64,000 nt of DNA, taken from Pseudovibrio exalbescens DSM 16456 (GTDB lineage Bacteria > Pseudomonadota > Alphaproteobacteria > Rhizobiales > Stappiaceae). The notes below the pieces were generated by a model. That model did not search any database. It was not told the DNA's origin and worked only from the letters and a program-made list of their open reading frames with translations. The stretch spans positions 1 through 64,000 of the forward strand of contig NZ_AUGS01000011.1 in NCBI RefSeq assembly GCF_000422785.1, given 5' to 3'. Shown in pieces: positions 33,887 through 41,622 of the stretch. Both the position numbers and the translations under genes were made by a program. The stretch's first letter is position 1. Each line of letters starts with the position of its first letter.

Positions 33887-34780
33887 TTAGGCAAGTACCG
33901 TGAGGGCCCCGGGGTGAACCTTGAAAGAAATCTCGGAGGTCAGCTCGCATTCTTCACCGTCTATCAAAGCTGTCAGGTTCTCATCGCCGTTGGACATGGC
34001 TACGTTGACTTGTTTCAATGCTTTCACAAGAACGCACTCATTGTCTTCAGCTCGACCAATCAGCGCATCAACCACCAAACGCAATGTTTGTGCGGTTGAG
34101 CCGGTCGTCGCGGCATATATTCCCAAGACCCCGCCTGCGGGATTGTCGGCAAATGGCGGCATGGCGGGGGTGAAGAGGTTGTTGGATATGGACAGGCTTT
34201 GAAATTCTCCGGAAATTTGCCAGTTTTCGGGGCCCGTCAATCTCGCATGTAGAATTGGCGGGGATGCGACGGTTTCGGCTATTCCTTGGGCTCCAGCCAG
34301 AATTTTACCGATGCGCGTTTCATAACCAAGCTCTTCACGGGTCTTAACGGCCTCATGATGTAAGCCGATGGAAAACTGATGGACGAACGGGCGGTTGCCA
34401 GCAGTAGCTATGTCGACGGATCGTGGAGAAGCCTGGGCCAATTTGTCGACGGCTTGGTCCAAATCAAGCGGCATGCGCAGTGCTCTCGCGAACAGATTCA
34501 TTGTTCCGCCTGGCAGAACACCCAGTGCCTTGTCGTGTTGCCATGCAAGCCCTGCTGCAGCGGAGATTGTTCCATCGCCTCCGGCCACGATCAAGCCGTC
34601 TGCGCTCTCGTCTTGTGCGGCGCGTTCAAGCACATCTTGTAGCTCGTCAGAGTGGACGCCCATAACCTCAACGGTATGGCCATGATCAACGAAGCGTTTC
34701 TTCAACCCATCTTCGAAGTCGTCGCGGTCGATATTTCGAAGCGATCCGCTTTGAAAATTCAAAACAGCCGTGAGGCGCAT
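33887..34780 (-). CDS. Diacylglycerol kinase-family lipid kinase (YegS-like)
   Basis: 297 residues. The nucleotide-binding signature GLIVAGGDGTISAAAG and the adjoining ALGVLPGGTMNLFARAL are characteristic of DAGK/YegS/sphingosine-kinase catalytic domains. The C-terminal beta-sandwich ends in LIDGEECELTSEISFKVHPGALTVL. It would phosphorylate a membrane lipid. It begins 29 bp after ecfG on the same strand, so it is probably part of the nepR-ecfG transcript and the stress regulon. Confidence 0.9.
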   Translation of the reverse strand: MRLTAVLNFQSGSLRNIDRDDFEDGLKKRFVDHGHTVEVMGVHSDELQDVLERAAQDESADGLIVAGGDGTISAAAGLAWQHDKALGVLPGGTMNLFARALRMPLDLDQAVDKLAQASPRSVDIATAGNRPFVHQFSIGLHHEAVKTREELGYETRIGKILAGAQGIAETVASPPILHARLTGPENWQISGEFQSLSISNNLFTPAMPPFADNPAGGVLGIYAATTGSTAQTLRLVVDALIGRAEDNECVLVKALKQVNVAMSNGDENLTALIDGEECELTSEISFKVHPGALTVLA

Positions 34781-34795
34781 TGGCCTGCCTTCCTT

Positions 34796-34825
34796 TAAAT
34801 GGGTGCCTGCTAAATGGGTGCCTGC
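34796..34825. repeat. Perfect 15-bp tandem duplication at the ecfG 3' end
   Basis: TAAATGGGTGCCTGC occurs twice head to tail (34796-34810 and 34811-34825). The duplication spans the end of the ecfG reading frame, including its stop, so the final codons are repeated just after the stop. It looks like a recent slippage or local duplication. Confidence 0.9.
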
Positions 34826-35364
34826 GCGGTTGCGATGCCTGTGATCTCGCTCTCCGGACCGAACTCTGCACCATTTCCAACCTGCATCAAGTCGCAGAGG
34901 CGACTTCTTGCCCGGTTGACGCGGCTCTTCAAGGTACCCAACGCACAGCCACAGATTTCCGCTGCTTCTTCGTAGGACATGCCCAATGCACCGACAAGCA
35001 CGATGGCTTCGCGTTGGTCCTCAGGCAATTGCTTGAGAGCCGCTCGAAGGTCTTTCAGATCAAGTGAGGAGGGTTGCTCCGGCAGAACCGCAAGTCCGTC
35101 CGCATAAGATGGATCGCCGGAGGACTGCTCACGCCCCTGCTTTCTTGCTTGCGTCAGAAATTCATTTCGTAGGATGGTAAACAGCCATGCTCGCAGGTTG
35201 GTGCCGGGCTCAAACGAACTTTGTTTGGACCACGCCTTCATGAGTGTGTCTTGGACAAGGTCATCTGCCCTGTCCGCACTTCCGGAAAGGGAACGCGCAA
35301 ATGCGCGCAAACTTGGCAGATGGCCGAGCAACTGAGATTTGAAAGATGGAGCTTCCTCATTCAT
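34810..35364 (-). CDS. ecfG: General stress response sigma factor EcfG
   Basis: 184 residues, ECF sigma with region 2 (LPSLRAFARSLSGSADRADDLVQDTLMKAWSKQSSFEPGTNLRAWLFTILRN) and region 4 (LPEDQREAIVLVGALGMSYEEAAEICGCALGTLKSRVNRARSRL). This is the EcfG/RpoE-like sigma of the alphaproteobacterial general stress response. It starts 7 bp after nepR. NepR binds and silences it until phosphorylated PhyR takes NepR away. Promoters of the GGAAC-N17-GTT type, which EcfG sigmas recognise, occur around this locus, including upstream of nepR itself. Confidence 0.95.
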   Translation of the reverse strand: MNEEAPSFKSQLLGHLPSLRAFARSLSGSADRADDLVQDTLMKAWSKQSSFEPGTNLRAWLFTILRNEFLTQARKQGREQSSGDPSYADGLAVLPEQPSSLDLKDLRAALKQLPEDQREAIVLVGALGMSYEEAAEICGCALGTLKSRVNRARSRLCDLMQVGNGAEFGPESEITGIATAQAPI

Positions 35365-35371
35365 GGTGATC

Positions 35372-35608
35372 TCAGTCCTTTGCCTGCTGTTTCGACTTTT
35401 GCTCCGCCTTCTCCAGTTGGTCGAGAAGGTCGATAAACCGTTCAGGAATGGGTTCTTGTTCCTCAGACTTGAACAAGTCCTTCAGCTTTTGCGAGATGGA
35501 TGCGAGCGCAAGGTTCTGGTCAGGTGTTCCGTCATTTGAAACCTGTCCATTCGCGCCAGCAAGTTGCCCGTTTTCTGCGCTTTTGTCTGTCATGGATGAT
35601 GCCGCCAT
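35372..35608 (-). CDS. nepR: Anti-sigma factor NepR
   Basis: A small protein of 73-78 residues whose conserved core is ISQKLKDLFKSEEQEPIPERFIDLLDQLEKAEQ, the two helices NepR uses to clamp EcfG or PhyR. Flanks are Gln/Asn-rich and disordered. The start is ATG at 35606-35608 or 35591-35593. The EcfG promoter at 35631-35655 would place the transcript start near 35624, ruling out the longer frame from 35647. It precedes ecfG by 7 bp. Confidence 0.9.
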   Translation of the reverse strand: MAASSMTDKSAENGQLAGANGQVSNDGTPDQNLALASISQKLKDLFKSEEQEPIPERFIDLLDQLEKAEQKSKQQAKD

Positions 35609-35630
35609 AATCGCTAGTGTTCGGTATCGA

Positions 35631-35655
35631 AACGTGAGGGATGGCAAAAAGTTCC
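35631..35655 (-). promoter_or_regulatory. EcfG-type promoter of nepR-ecfG
   Basis: On the minus strand GGAAC (35655-35651), a 17-bp spacer and GTT (35633-35631, preceded by C) match the EcfG consensus GGAAC-N16/17-CGTT. It implies autoregulation. Confidence 0.88.
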
Positions 35656-35663
35656 AATACGAG

Positions 35664-35688
35664 GGAACTTTTTCTTCTGTTCAGCGTT
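35664..35688 (+). promoter_or_regulatory. EcfG-type promoter of phyR
   Basis: GGAAC (35664-35668), 17-bp spacer, CGTT (GTT at 35686-35688). It is back-to-back with the nepR promoter, the two -35 elements being 8 bp apart. Its position shows that phyR translation starts at 35732, not at upstream ATGs. Confidence 0.88.
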
Positions 35689-35731
35689 TGTGTCTATGTC
35701 GTCCAAAGAGGGACAGTTTGAGGTAAAAAGC

Positions 35732-36520
35732 ATGACACTATCCGTTCGCGTCGCAACGCACCTTCCCTACTTGCGGCGCTACGCGCGCGCCGTAACTGGC
35801 ACTCAAACGGCTGGTGACGCCTACGTCACAGCTATTCTTGAGGCGCTTATTGCCGATATCTCCGCCTTTCCTGACTGCCAAAATGACAAAGTAGCTCTCT
35901 TCAAACTCTTTTCCGATTTCTATCAGTCTTCAAGCGTCGATGCGCCTCAGCCAACGTCTCCATGGAAGTGGGAGCAGAAAATGGCTTCACGGTTGCAATA
36001 CACTCACCCGCAGGCACGACAAGCATTGCTGTTACGCTTGATTGAAGAGTTCACAGTGCGGGAGATAGCTGAAATTCTCTCCGTCTCTGAAGAGAAGGCG
36101 CAAACGCTTCTGGAGATAGCAGAACAGGAAGTTGCCAAGGAAACCGAAGCGGATATCCTGATCATTGAAGATGAACCGCTCATCGCGATGGATATTGAGC
36201 GCCTCGTCTCAGATCTGGGCCACAAGGTGGTTGGCGTCGCACGCACAAAAGATGATGCCGTGGCTCTATGGTCAAAAGAGCGTCCATCCATGGTGCTCGC
36301 GGACATCCAGCTTGCAGATGGGTCCTCAGGCATTGATGCAGTAAATGACATCCTATCGGAAACGGACATACCGGTAATTTTCATAACCGCGTTTCCAAAG
36401 CGTCTGCTTACCGGTGAGCGGCCAGAGCCTGCCTTTCTCGTGACCAAGCCTTTTAGGGCAGATGCGGTCAAGGTGTTGATCAGCCAAGCTCTTATGTTTG
36501 GAACCGATATACCCTCCTAA
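35732..36520 (+). CDS. phyR: PhyR, anti-anti-sigma response regulator
   Basis: 262 residues: an N-terminal sigma-like domain (1-130; LPYLRRYARAVTGTQTAGDAYVTAILEAL and FTVREIAEILSVSEEKAQTLLEIAE) fused to a C-terminal receiver domain (DILIIEDEPLIAMDIERLV, phosphoacceptor Asp191 in LADIQL, ITAFPKR, VTKPF). Phosphorylation opens the protein so that its sigma-like part captures NepR and frees EcfG. GAGGT lies 8 bp before the chosen ATG. A terminator follows the gene. Confidence 0.96.
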   Translation: MTLSVRVATHLPYLRRYARAVTGTQTAGDAYVTAILEALIADISAFPDCQNDKVALFKLFSDFYQSSSVDAPQPTSPWKWEQKMASRLQYTHPQARQALLLRLIEEFTVREIAEILSVSEEKAQTLLEIAEQEVAKETEADILIIEDEPLIAMDIERLVSDLGHKVVGVARTKDDAVALWSKERPSMVLADIQLADGSSGIDAVNDILSETDIPVIFITAFPKRLLTGERPEPAFLVTKPFRADAVKVLISQALMFGTDIPS

Positions 36521-36546
36521 CAGTGTTGTTCTGTTTATTGAGCACG

Positions 36547-36576
36547 AAGCAGCGGCCCGTTGGTCGCTGCTTTTTT
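36547..36576 (+). terminator. Intrinsic terminator of phyR
   Basis: Arms AAGCAGCG (36547-36554) and CGCTGCTT (36565-36572) with a 10-nt loop, followed by six T residues. It sits in the convergent gap with the small DUF1328 gene and may serve both. Confidence 0.85.
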
Positions 36577-36742
36577 ATCTGCGCCCGCGTGCTATCTGCG
36601 CAATGGTTGAGATGACGAACAACACGATCGCGACGAAGAAAACCAATTTAGCGATGGAAACGGCCGTACCGGCGATACCGCCAAATCCGAGGATCGCCGC
36701 GATTAGTGCGATGATCAGAAAGAAAATTGCCCAGGAAAACAT
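36575..36742 (-). CDS. DUF1328 small membrane protein
   Basis: 55 residues, [22 protein letters not shown] then a second helix and a basic RGRR tail, the standard DUF1328/YtjA pattern. Function is unknown, but members are widely stress-induced. The EcfG promoter at 36774-36798 gives a leader of about 25 nt to the ATG at 36742 and excludes the longer open frame from 36775. Confidence 0.88.
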   Translation of the reverse strand: MFSWAIFFLIIALIAAILGFGGIAGTAVSIAKLVFFVAIVLFVISTIAQIARGRR

Positions 36743-36773
36743 ATAGGCCTCCGTGTTTGCTCTATGTGTGACC

Positions 36774-36798
36774 AACTCATCGGATAAATTTTTGTTCC
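36774..36798 (-). promoter_or_regulatory. EcfG-type promoter of the DUF1328 gene
   Basis: On the minus strand GGAAC (36798-36794), 17-bp spacer, GTT (36776-36774). It matches the elements at nepR and phyR except that A replaces C before GTT. Confidence 0.8.
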
Positions 36799-36831
36799 TT
36801 CATTCTGATTTCAGATCAATAAAAAAAATTT

Positions 36832-36857
36832 GGAACCAAATCCATATCCAGTGAGTT
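36832..36857 (+). promoter_or_regulatory. Near-consensus EcfG-type promoter
   Basis: GGAAC (36832-36836) and GTT (36855-36857) are 18 bp apart, one longer than usual, 34 bp before the small membrane protein's ATG. It is plausible but weaker than the others. Confidence 0.5.
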
Positions 36858-36890
36858 TAACAGTTGAAACCGACAGCGGAGGTTGAACTC

Positions 36891-37076
36891 ATGGAATATG
36901 GAATAATAGGAATAATAATTCTTATTCTTGATATTTACGCGGTCGTCCAAGTCATCTCGAGCTCCGCTTCAGGAGGTTCAAAAATACTTTGGATTTTAGG
37001 AATCCTCATCTTCCCGGTTCTTGGCTTTATCGTTTGGGCCTTCGCCGGACCAAGAGGTGGCCGCGCCGCCATATAG
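36891..37076 (+). CDS. Small PLDc_N-type membrane protein
   Basis: 61 residues: two hydrophobic helices (IIGIIILILDIYAVVQVI and ILWILGILIFPVLGFIVWAFAG) joined by a polar turn, ending GPRGGRAAI. This is the phospholipase-D-nuclease N-terminal-like (PLDc_N) small membrane protein pattern, found alone in many proteobacteria. A GGAGG site lies 8 bp before the ATG. It probably forms a stress-induced unit with the PRC-barrel gene 60 bp downstream. Function is unknown. Confidence 0.8.
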   Translation: MEYGIIGIIILILDIYAVVQVISSSASGGSKILWILGILIFPVLGFIVWAFAGPRGGRAAI

Positions 37077-37136
37077 GCAGAGCGCCGCTGGCCATTCTTA
37101 CCTCGAAAACAAACGAAACACAGTAAGGAGGACGTA

Positions 37137-38069
37137 ATGATCCGTACGATTTTGACATCCACCGCACTCGTAGCTCTTGTTGCATCGCCTGTCATGGCGG
37201 CTGATACGCCGAAACCGGCAGCAAAAACCGAAGCGCCGATGGAGCAAAGCGTCGGAAACACAAATCACAGCGAAGTCTATTTGCTGGAGGTTATGTCTCT
37301 CAAGAATGAACAGAAAATGGGCTTTCTTGCATCCAACTTGATGGGTGAAAATGTCTTCACGGCGGGCGCCAATGGCGATGAGAGCATTGGTGAAGTTAGT
37401 GACCTGATTTTGGACCAGAACGGCGAAGCAACCATGTCCATCATCGGAGTTGGCGGCTTTCTTGGCATTGCCGAGAAGGACGTGGCAGTTGACTTCGATC
37501 GGCTGCAGATGAAATCGACCGATAAAAATCAGTTCCGCATTACCACGGATTTGACCCGCTCGGAGCTAGAGAATGCCGAGGCGTTCCAACGCCCAGACTA
37601 TCTGCCCCGGTGGATGTCTGAGGCCTACATTGCCGATAAGTTCACTGCTGCCAAGCAATCAACCTCAGAAAGTTTTGAGCAGGTTGGCGACACGATTGCC
37701 GACATGGGGTCGGAAACGATGAAGTCTGACTGGCTGACGGACAAGACGCTTGTTGCTTCCGATAGTCTTACCGCTGATCGAGTTCTAGGAGCCCCCGTGT
37801 TTGGGCGCACATTTGAAACGATGGGCGAAGTCGGTGACGTAGAGGTGTCGACAGATGGCAAGGTGGATGCAGTCGTCGTTAATGTCGGAGGCTTCTTGGG
37901 TCTGGGTGAGAAGCCGGTTGCACTGCCCTTCAAGGATCTGTCTCTTTACGAGGATGAGAGTGGCGCCCTGGTTGTGATGGTGCCCCACAGTCAGAAAGAA
38001 CTGGAAAATGCACCAACGTATGAGCCGGCCAAATATAAGGCTGATCCATCCAGTGTGCTTGTTAAGTAA
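37137..38069 (+). CDS. Exported protein with two PRC-barrel domains
   Basis: 310 residues with a signal peptide (cleavage likely after SPVMA near residue 21) and a Pro/Lys-rich linker. Two similar barrels follow. The first (about 65-135) has GFLASNLMGENVFTAGANGDESIGEVSDLILDQNGEATMSIIGVGGFLGIAEKDVAV. The second (about 215-285) has VLGAPVFGRTFETMGEVGDVEVSTDGKVDAVVVNVGGFLGLGEKPVALPF. PRC-barrel proteins of this kind are periplasmic and often stress-linked in rhizobia. AAGGAGG precedes the start. A terminator follows. Confidence 0.88.
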   Translation: MIRTILTSTALVALVASPVMAADTPKPAAKTEAPMEQSVGNTNHSEVYLLEVMSLKNEQKMGFLASNLMGENVFTAGANGDESIGEVSDLILDQNGEATMSIIGVGGFLGIAEKDVAVDFDRLQMKSTDKNQFRITTDLTRSELENAEAFQRPDYLPRWMSEAYIADKFTAAKQSTSESFEQVGDTIADMGSETMKSDWLTDKTLVASDSLTADRVLGAPVFGRTFETMGEVGDVEVSTDGKVDAVVVNVGGFLGLGEKPVALPFKDLSLYEDESGALVVMVPHSQKELENAPTYEPAKYKADPSSVLVK

Positions 38070-38096
38070 TCACATTTCTTGAATACGGAACGGATG

Positions 38097-38126
38097 CCCC
38101 GCTTGTTACAAGCGGGGTATTTTCTG
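38097..38126 (+). terminator. Intrinsic terminator after the PRC-barrel gene
   Basis: Arms CCCCGCTTG (38097-38105) and CAAGCGGGG (38109-38117) with a 3-nt loop, followed by TATTTTCT. Confidence 0.82.
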
Positions 38127-38226
38127 TTCGGTGTTATAGGTGCTTTTGGCATTTGCCAGAGAGTGTAATAGGGTCCCGAACCCGATCAATTTTCAGTCGC
38201 AAATGACTGCAGTTTTCCGAAAGCCA

Positions 38227-40038
38227 ATGACAGAAATGCATTTTGACCTTAGTGAACCCTTTCCGTTCCTGCCGCCTGCATGGAAGCCCGCCTTTGGGGT
38301 TCTGCATGGCATGTCGGATGCATTGCTTGCTCTTGCATTTTTTCTCATTCCAATAGCGATTTTCCGCTTTATCCGGTTGCGGCCAGACTTGGGGCGGGGC
38401 ACTCATCGCGTGGCAAATTTGCTGATCGCTTTTACGGTGGGTTGCGGGATTACGAAGGTTATAGCTTTGGCTTCGTTGTGGTGGCCACTTCAAATCATCG
38501 AAGGCGTTGCCTCAACATTGACTGCGCTTGTTGCCATTGCTGCGGCTATTTTGATCTGGCCAATGATGCCCAAGCTGTTGTCGCTTCCCTCGCACAGACA
38601 GTTGCAGGCTGTGAATGCGGAGTTGCACCTTCTCAATGAAGAGTTGAACACGATTGTTGCCATGAGAACCGCTGAAGTGGAGGACGCCAATAGGCGCCTT
38701 TCTCTTGCGTTGAAAGGTGCCAATGTCACTGCTTTCACTCAAAACAAGAACCTTGAATATACTTGGGTGCAAAACCCAAAGGTGAGAGCAACAGAAGCCG
38801 AGATATTGGGTTTGACAGATGATCAACTTATGCCGGAGGACGTGGCTGAGATTACGCGCCCGTTGAAAAAGGAAGTGTTGGCGACGGGAGAAAGCCGTTC
38901 CACCTTCTTGGCGCTTCCGACCGAGGAGTTCGGTACCGTTTATTTGCATTTGGTCGTACATGCGTTGAGAAATTCTGAAAACGAAATAACGGGCCTTCTT
39001 GGAACGGCGACAGACATCACCGAGAAGAACCTCTATGAGATCCGCCTCGCCGCGTTGACAAGCCAGTTGGCAACGGCAAACAAACGTTTTGAAACAGCCA
39101 TTCGAGAGTCCCTGATTACTGTCTTCGAACAAGATGCTGAACTGACATACAACTACATTGCCAATCCTCCTGCGGAGAGCAGCCAGGAAGATTACATCGG
39201 TCGCACCGATGAAGAGGTTTGGTCACTGGAAGATCGCTTCAGTATCATTCCGCTCAAGAAACAGGTTCTGGAAACGGGCGAAGCCTGTTCTGCTGAGGTG
39301 GATGTTGTGATTGGCGGGCAACAAAAGAGCTATGATCTCAGTCTGGAGCCCATATTGGATGCAGACAAGAGGGTGACCGGCCTGATTGGCACAGCGGTTG
39401 ATCTCACTCACAAACGAGAGCAAGAAAACCACATGAGGTTGATCATGCGGGAGTTGTCGCACCGCTCTAAAAACCTTCTGGCGGTCATTCAGGCGATGGC
39501 AAGTCAAACCGCCGCGAGCGCCCGCTCAAAAGATGAGTTTTTTGAAAGTTTCTCGGCCCGTTTGCAGGCCATGGCAGCCTCCCACGATCTGCTCGTTAAT
39601 CATTCTTGGTATGGCGCTACTTTGGAAGAGTTGGTTCGCACACAGGTAAGCCAACAACTGGCACCAGGGGGAGATCAACTCGTTGTGTCGGGACCTCCGG
39701 TGGAACTGAACAACGAGGCAGTTCAGAACATGGGATTGGCGCTACATGAGCTGGTAACTAACGCTGCCAAATACGGCGCGCTCTCTGTTCCTGACGGGCG
39801 CGTTGAAGTGCGTTGGGAGGCAGTTGAAGATGGCGTGCGTTTCATCTGGCAAGAAAGGGACGGCCCCGTCGTTTCCCAACCGCAACACAAGGGGTTTGGT
39901 ACGACCTTGCTGGAAAAGGTTGTTGGCCCGGCTTTGGGCGCTGAGACCACACTGTCCTACGACGCGGAAGGCCTCCGCTGTTCTTTCACAATAGCCCCTG
40001 CCATGTTGCGGCGGGGTGGTTCCAATGCGACGCCTTGA
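38227..40038 (+). CDS. HWE/HisKA_2 sensor kinase with ethylene-receptor-like membrane domain and two PAS domains
   Basis: About 603 residues. Residues 20-120 form three helices arranged like the sensor of plant and cyanobacterial ethylene receptors (LHGMSDALLALAFFLIPIAI; LIAFTVGCGITKVIALASLWW; ILIWPMMPKLLSLPS). A coiled coil and two PAS-like domains (about 165-285 and 310-425) follow. The kinase begins MRELSHRSKNLLAVIQAM, the HisKA_2/HWE phosphoacceptor block, then LHELVTNAAKYGAL and FIWQERDGP. Cys73 matches the copper-binding Cys of ethylene receptors, but the partner His is Lys77. Kinases of this class phosphorylate PhyR, so its place here suggests control of the stress response. The start is ambiguous (38203, 38227 or 38236). 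Confidence 0.85.
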   Translation: MTEMHFDLSEPFPFLPPAWKPAFGVLHGMSDALLALAFFLIPIAIFRFIRLRPDLGRGTHRVANLLIAFTVGCGITKVIALASLWWPLQIIEGVASTLTALVAIAAAILIWPMMPKLLSLPSHRQLQAVNAELHLLNEELNTIVAMRTAEVEDANRRLSLALKGANVTAFTQNKNLEYTWVQNPKVRATEAEILGLTDDQLMPEDVAEITRPLKKEVLATGESRSTFLALPTEEFGTVYLHLVVHALRNSENEITGLLGTATDITEKNLYEIRLAALTSQLATANKRFETAIRESLITVFEQDAELTYNYIANPPAESSQEDYIGRTDEEVWSLEDRFSIIPLKKQVLETGEACSAEVDVVIGGQQKSYDLSLEPILDADKRVTGLIGTAVDLTHKREQENHMRLIMRELSHRSKNLLAVIQAMASQTAASARSKDEFFESFSARLQAMAASHDLLVNHSWYGATLEELVRTQVSQQLAPGGDQLVVSGPPVELNNEAVQNMGLALHELVTNAAKYGALSVPDGRVEVRWEAVEDGVRFIWQERDGPVVSQPQHKGFGTTLLEKVVGPALGAETTLSYDAEGLRCSFTIAPAMLRRGGSNATP

Positions 40039-40054
40039 CCAATTTCGGGGCGGT

Positions 40055-40273
40055 TCAGGATGAACTGCCCATATCGGACAGGGCTTGATCAATCTCTGCC
40101 ATCAGATCTTCACCTTGCGTTCGCGAGATAATGCTAGACCGCGTTTGCCGTCTGAGCTGAGCCCTCCACGCTTTCAAAGCTGATTTCTTCTGGTCTGTGG
40201 TGAGTATATCATCACGAACGAGATCCAGAGGTCGGCCAAATCCTGCGAAATTTCGTCCAAATGTGTTGCTCAA
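40055..40273 (-). CDS. Small stress-associated protein of unknown function
   Basis: 72 residues, soluble and charged, with the core PLDLVRDDILTTDQKKSALKAWRAQLRRQTRSS. That pattern, L-V-x-D-x-x-L-x-x-x-x-K-x-x-x-L-x-x-W, recurs in small rhizobial proteins of unknown role. An exact EcfG-type promoter lies about 75 bp upstream, which supports a real, stress-induced gene. It converges with the sensor kinase gene. Confidence 0.7.
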   Translation of the reverse strand: MSNTFGRNFAGFGRPLDLVRDDILTTDQKKSALKAWRAQLRRQTRSSIISRTQGEDLMAEIDQALSDMGSSS

Positions 40274-40350
40274 GATGTCCTCAATTGAGGCTTGGGGTGT
40301 TCACTGTAAGATCTACCTCTTTGACAGGCGATGCATGTTCTCACAAAGAC

Positions 40351-40375
40351 AACGCAGAACCTGAAGAATGGTTCC
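40351..40375 (-). promoter_or_regulatory. EcfG-type promoter of the small 72-residue protein gene
   Basis: On the minus strand GGAAC (40375-40371), 17-bp spacer, CGTT (GTT at 40353-40351). Confidence 0.82.
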
Positions 40376-40495
40376 ACGTTTTTGCCCCAACTTTGAACGA
40401 ATTTGTCCAAAATTGCGATTTTTGGATGTATGTTACCTGCGCTGCTCGCGTTTCACACGAGGAGCATGAGCCTGTCCGGTGGGGACATCCCCGCC

Positions 40496-41077
40496 TTACA
40501 GGAGCAGAATTGTGGCAGTGGATGCTGCTGCTGAACCGATAAAGCCCAGTAAAACAATCAAGCCATCACGTGTTGCCAATCCCAAGGAGAGCAACATAAT
40601 GGCGCCTCCTGGAAGAGCTGCTGCGAAAGGGATCAAACCTGCGGGGATCACTAGCAGGGCAAGCACTACGCAAATCAAGGCAATAATGCGGGGCATAGGG
40701 TCTTGGATGGCCCAGTTCATTCGATCACCCACAAACCGGTCAATACCGGAGGCATAAGGCGAGAGCTTGTCCAGGGCCTCGTGCAGCTTGTCAGGCGGTA
40801 TGGGTCTTTTGGTAATCACGGTTGGAAGCCACAGGCTTTGTGTCCCCCAAATCATTTGCATGGAAAGTATGATGATCAATGCCGCCATCAACAAGGGCAC
40901 ACCTGGAATTGCGCCGATAGGCGATATCAGGATCAACGCGCTCACAAATAGCAACGGCCCAATGGCACGATAGCCGATGGCGGACAAGACTGTGCCAATG
41001 GTGATGTGTTCGGTCTCCGCCGCCTCCTTCAGGTGATCAAGGATTCCACTCAAGCTCGTGGTTGATGTAGAGCTCAT
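40496..41077 (-). CDS. ExoD-family membrane protein
   Basis: 193 residues matching ExoD: an N-terminal soluble helix (LSGILDHLKEAAETEHITIGTVLSAIGYRAIGPLLFVSALILISPIGAIPGVP), then further helices and ITKRPIPPDKLHEALDKLSPYASGIDRFV. ExoD affects exopolysaccharide production and alkaline tolerance in Sinorhizobium. The start overlaps the stop of the preceding secreted protein gene by four bases (ATGA), so both come from one EcfG-promoter transcript. Confidence 0.88.
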   Translation of the reverse strand: MSSTSTTSLSGILDHLKEAAETEHITIGTVLSAIGYRAIGPLLFVSALILISPIGAIPGVPLLMAALIIILSMQMIWGTQSLWLPTVITKRPIPPDKLHEALDKLSPYASGIDRFVGDRMNWAIQDPMPRIIALICVVLALLVIPAGLIPFAAALPGGAIMLLSLGLATRDGLIVLLGFIGSAAASTATILLL

Positions 41078-41460
41078 TCTGTTGCCCCTTTACGATCAGG
41101 GAGGGGGGCCGTGCTGCCTATCAGGTGGACATCAAATGCGGCGGCCTTGGCCTCCTCAGTCGTGATGGCAGGCAGTTGTCTGTTCTTGAACAAAACGGTC
41201 TGGTTCGGGTGATGCTTGCCTGTGTGCACTGAATGGCCCCATTGTGTTTTCAACGCGTAGAACGTTCCGGGTTCCGCTTGTATGCGAATTTCACGCACAT
41301 GAGCGAGTTCACCAAGTTCACGACTAGTTACTGCGGTACGAAATTGCTCCTCCGGCTTTAGGGTGCTCTGCGAAGCTCCGGAGGCAAAGGCCATTTCTTC
41401 AAAAGAAAAAATTACGATAGCTGTGCTGAGTATGCCAGCCTTCAAATAATCAACGAGCAT
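41074..41460 (-). CDS. Putative exported protein of unknown function
   Basis: 128 residues from the ATG at 41458-41460, which follows AGGAG at good spacing. A hydrophobic N terminus (YLKAGILSTAIVIFSFEEMAFASG) looks like a signal peptide with cleavage near the A-F-A-S-G segment. The mature part, with GTFYALKTQWGHSVHTGKHHPNQTVLFKNRQLPAITTEEAKAAAFDVHLIGS, is not a family I recognise. It is translationally coupled to exoD and behind an EcfG-type promoter. Confidence 0.7.
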   Translation of the reverse strand: MLVDYLKAGILSTAIVIFSFEEMAFASGASQSTLKPEEQFRTAVTSRELGELAHVREIRIQAEPGTFYALKTQWGHSVHTGKHHPNQTVLFKNRQLPAITTEEAKAAAFDVHLIGSTAPLPDRKGATE

Positions 41461-41486
41461 GATCAATCTCCTATATTCAAAATAGA

Positions 41487-41511
41487 AACGTTCCAATGGT
41501 GATATAGTTCC
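41487..41511 (-). promoter_or_regulatory. EcfG-type promoter of the exported protein-exoD operon
   Basis: On the minus strand GGAAC (41511-41507), 17-bp spacer, CGTT (GTT at 41489-41487). The ATG at 41460 follows after a short leader. Confidence 0.85.
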
Positions 41512-41622
41512 AAGGACATAATATTGAGCGTGACGTATGCTGATAAAAAATTCACGTAGCGATGGAACCTAATTTGTGCTGTTGCATTATTCAGGTGTAA
41601 CAAGCAGAAAAGGAGTTACGCC

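Noticed and set aside
41564-41583. EcfG-type promoter before the DUF883 gene
   Set aside because: GGAAC and GTT are present but only 12 bp apart, far from the required 16-17.
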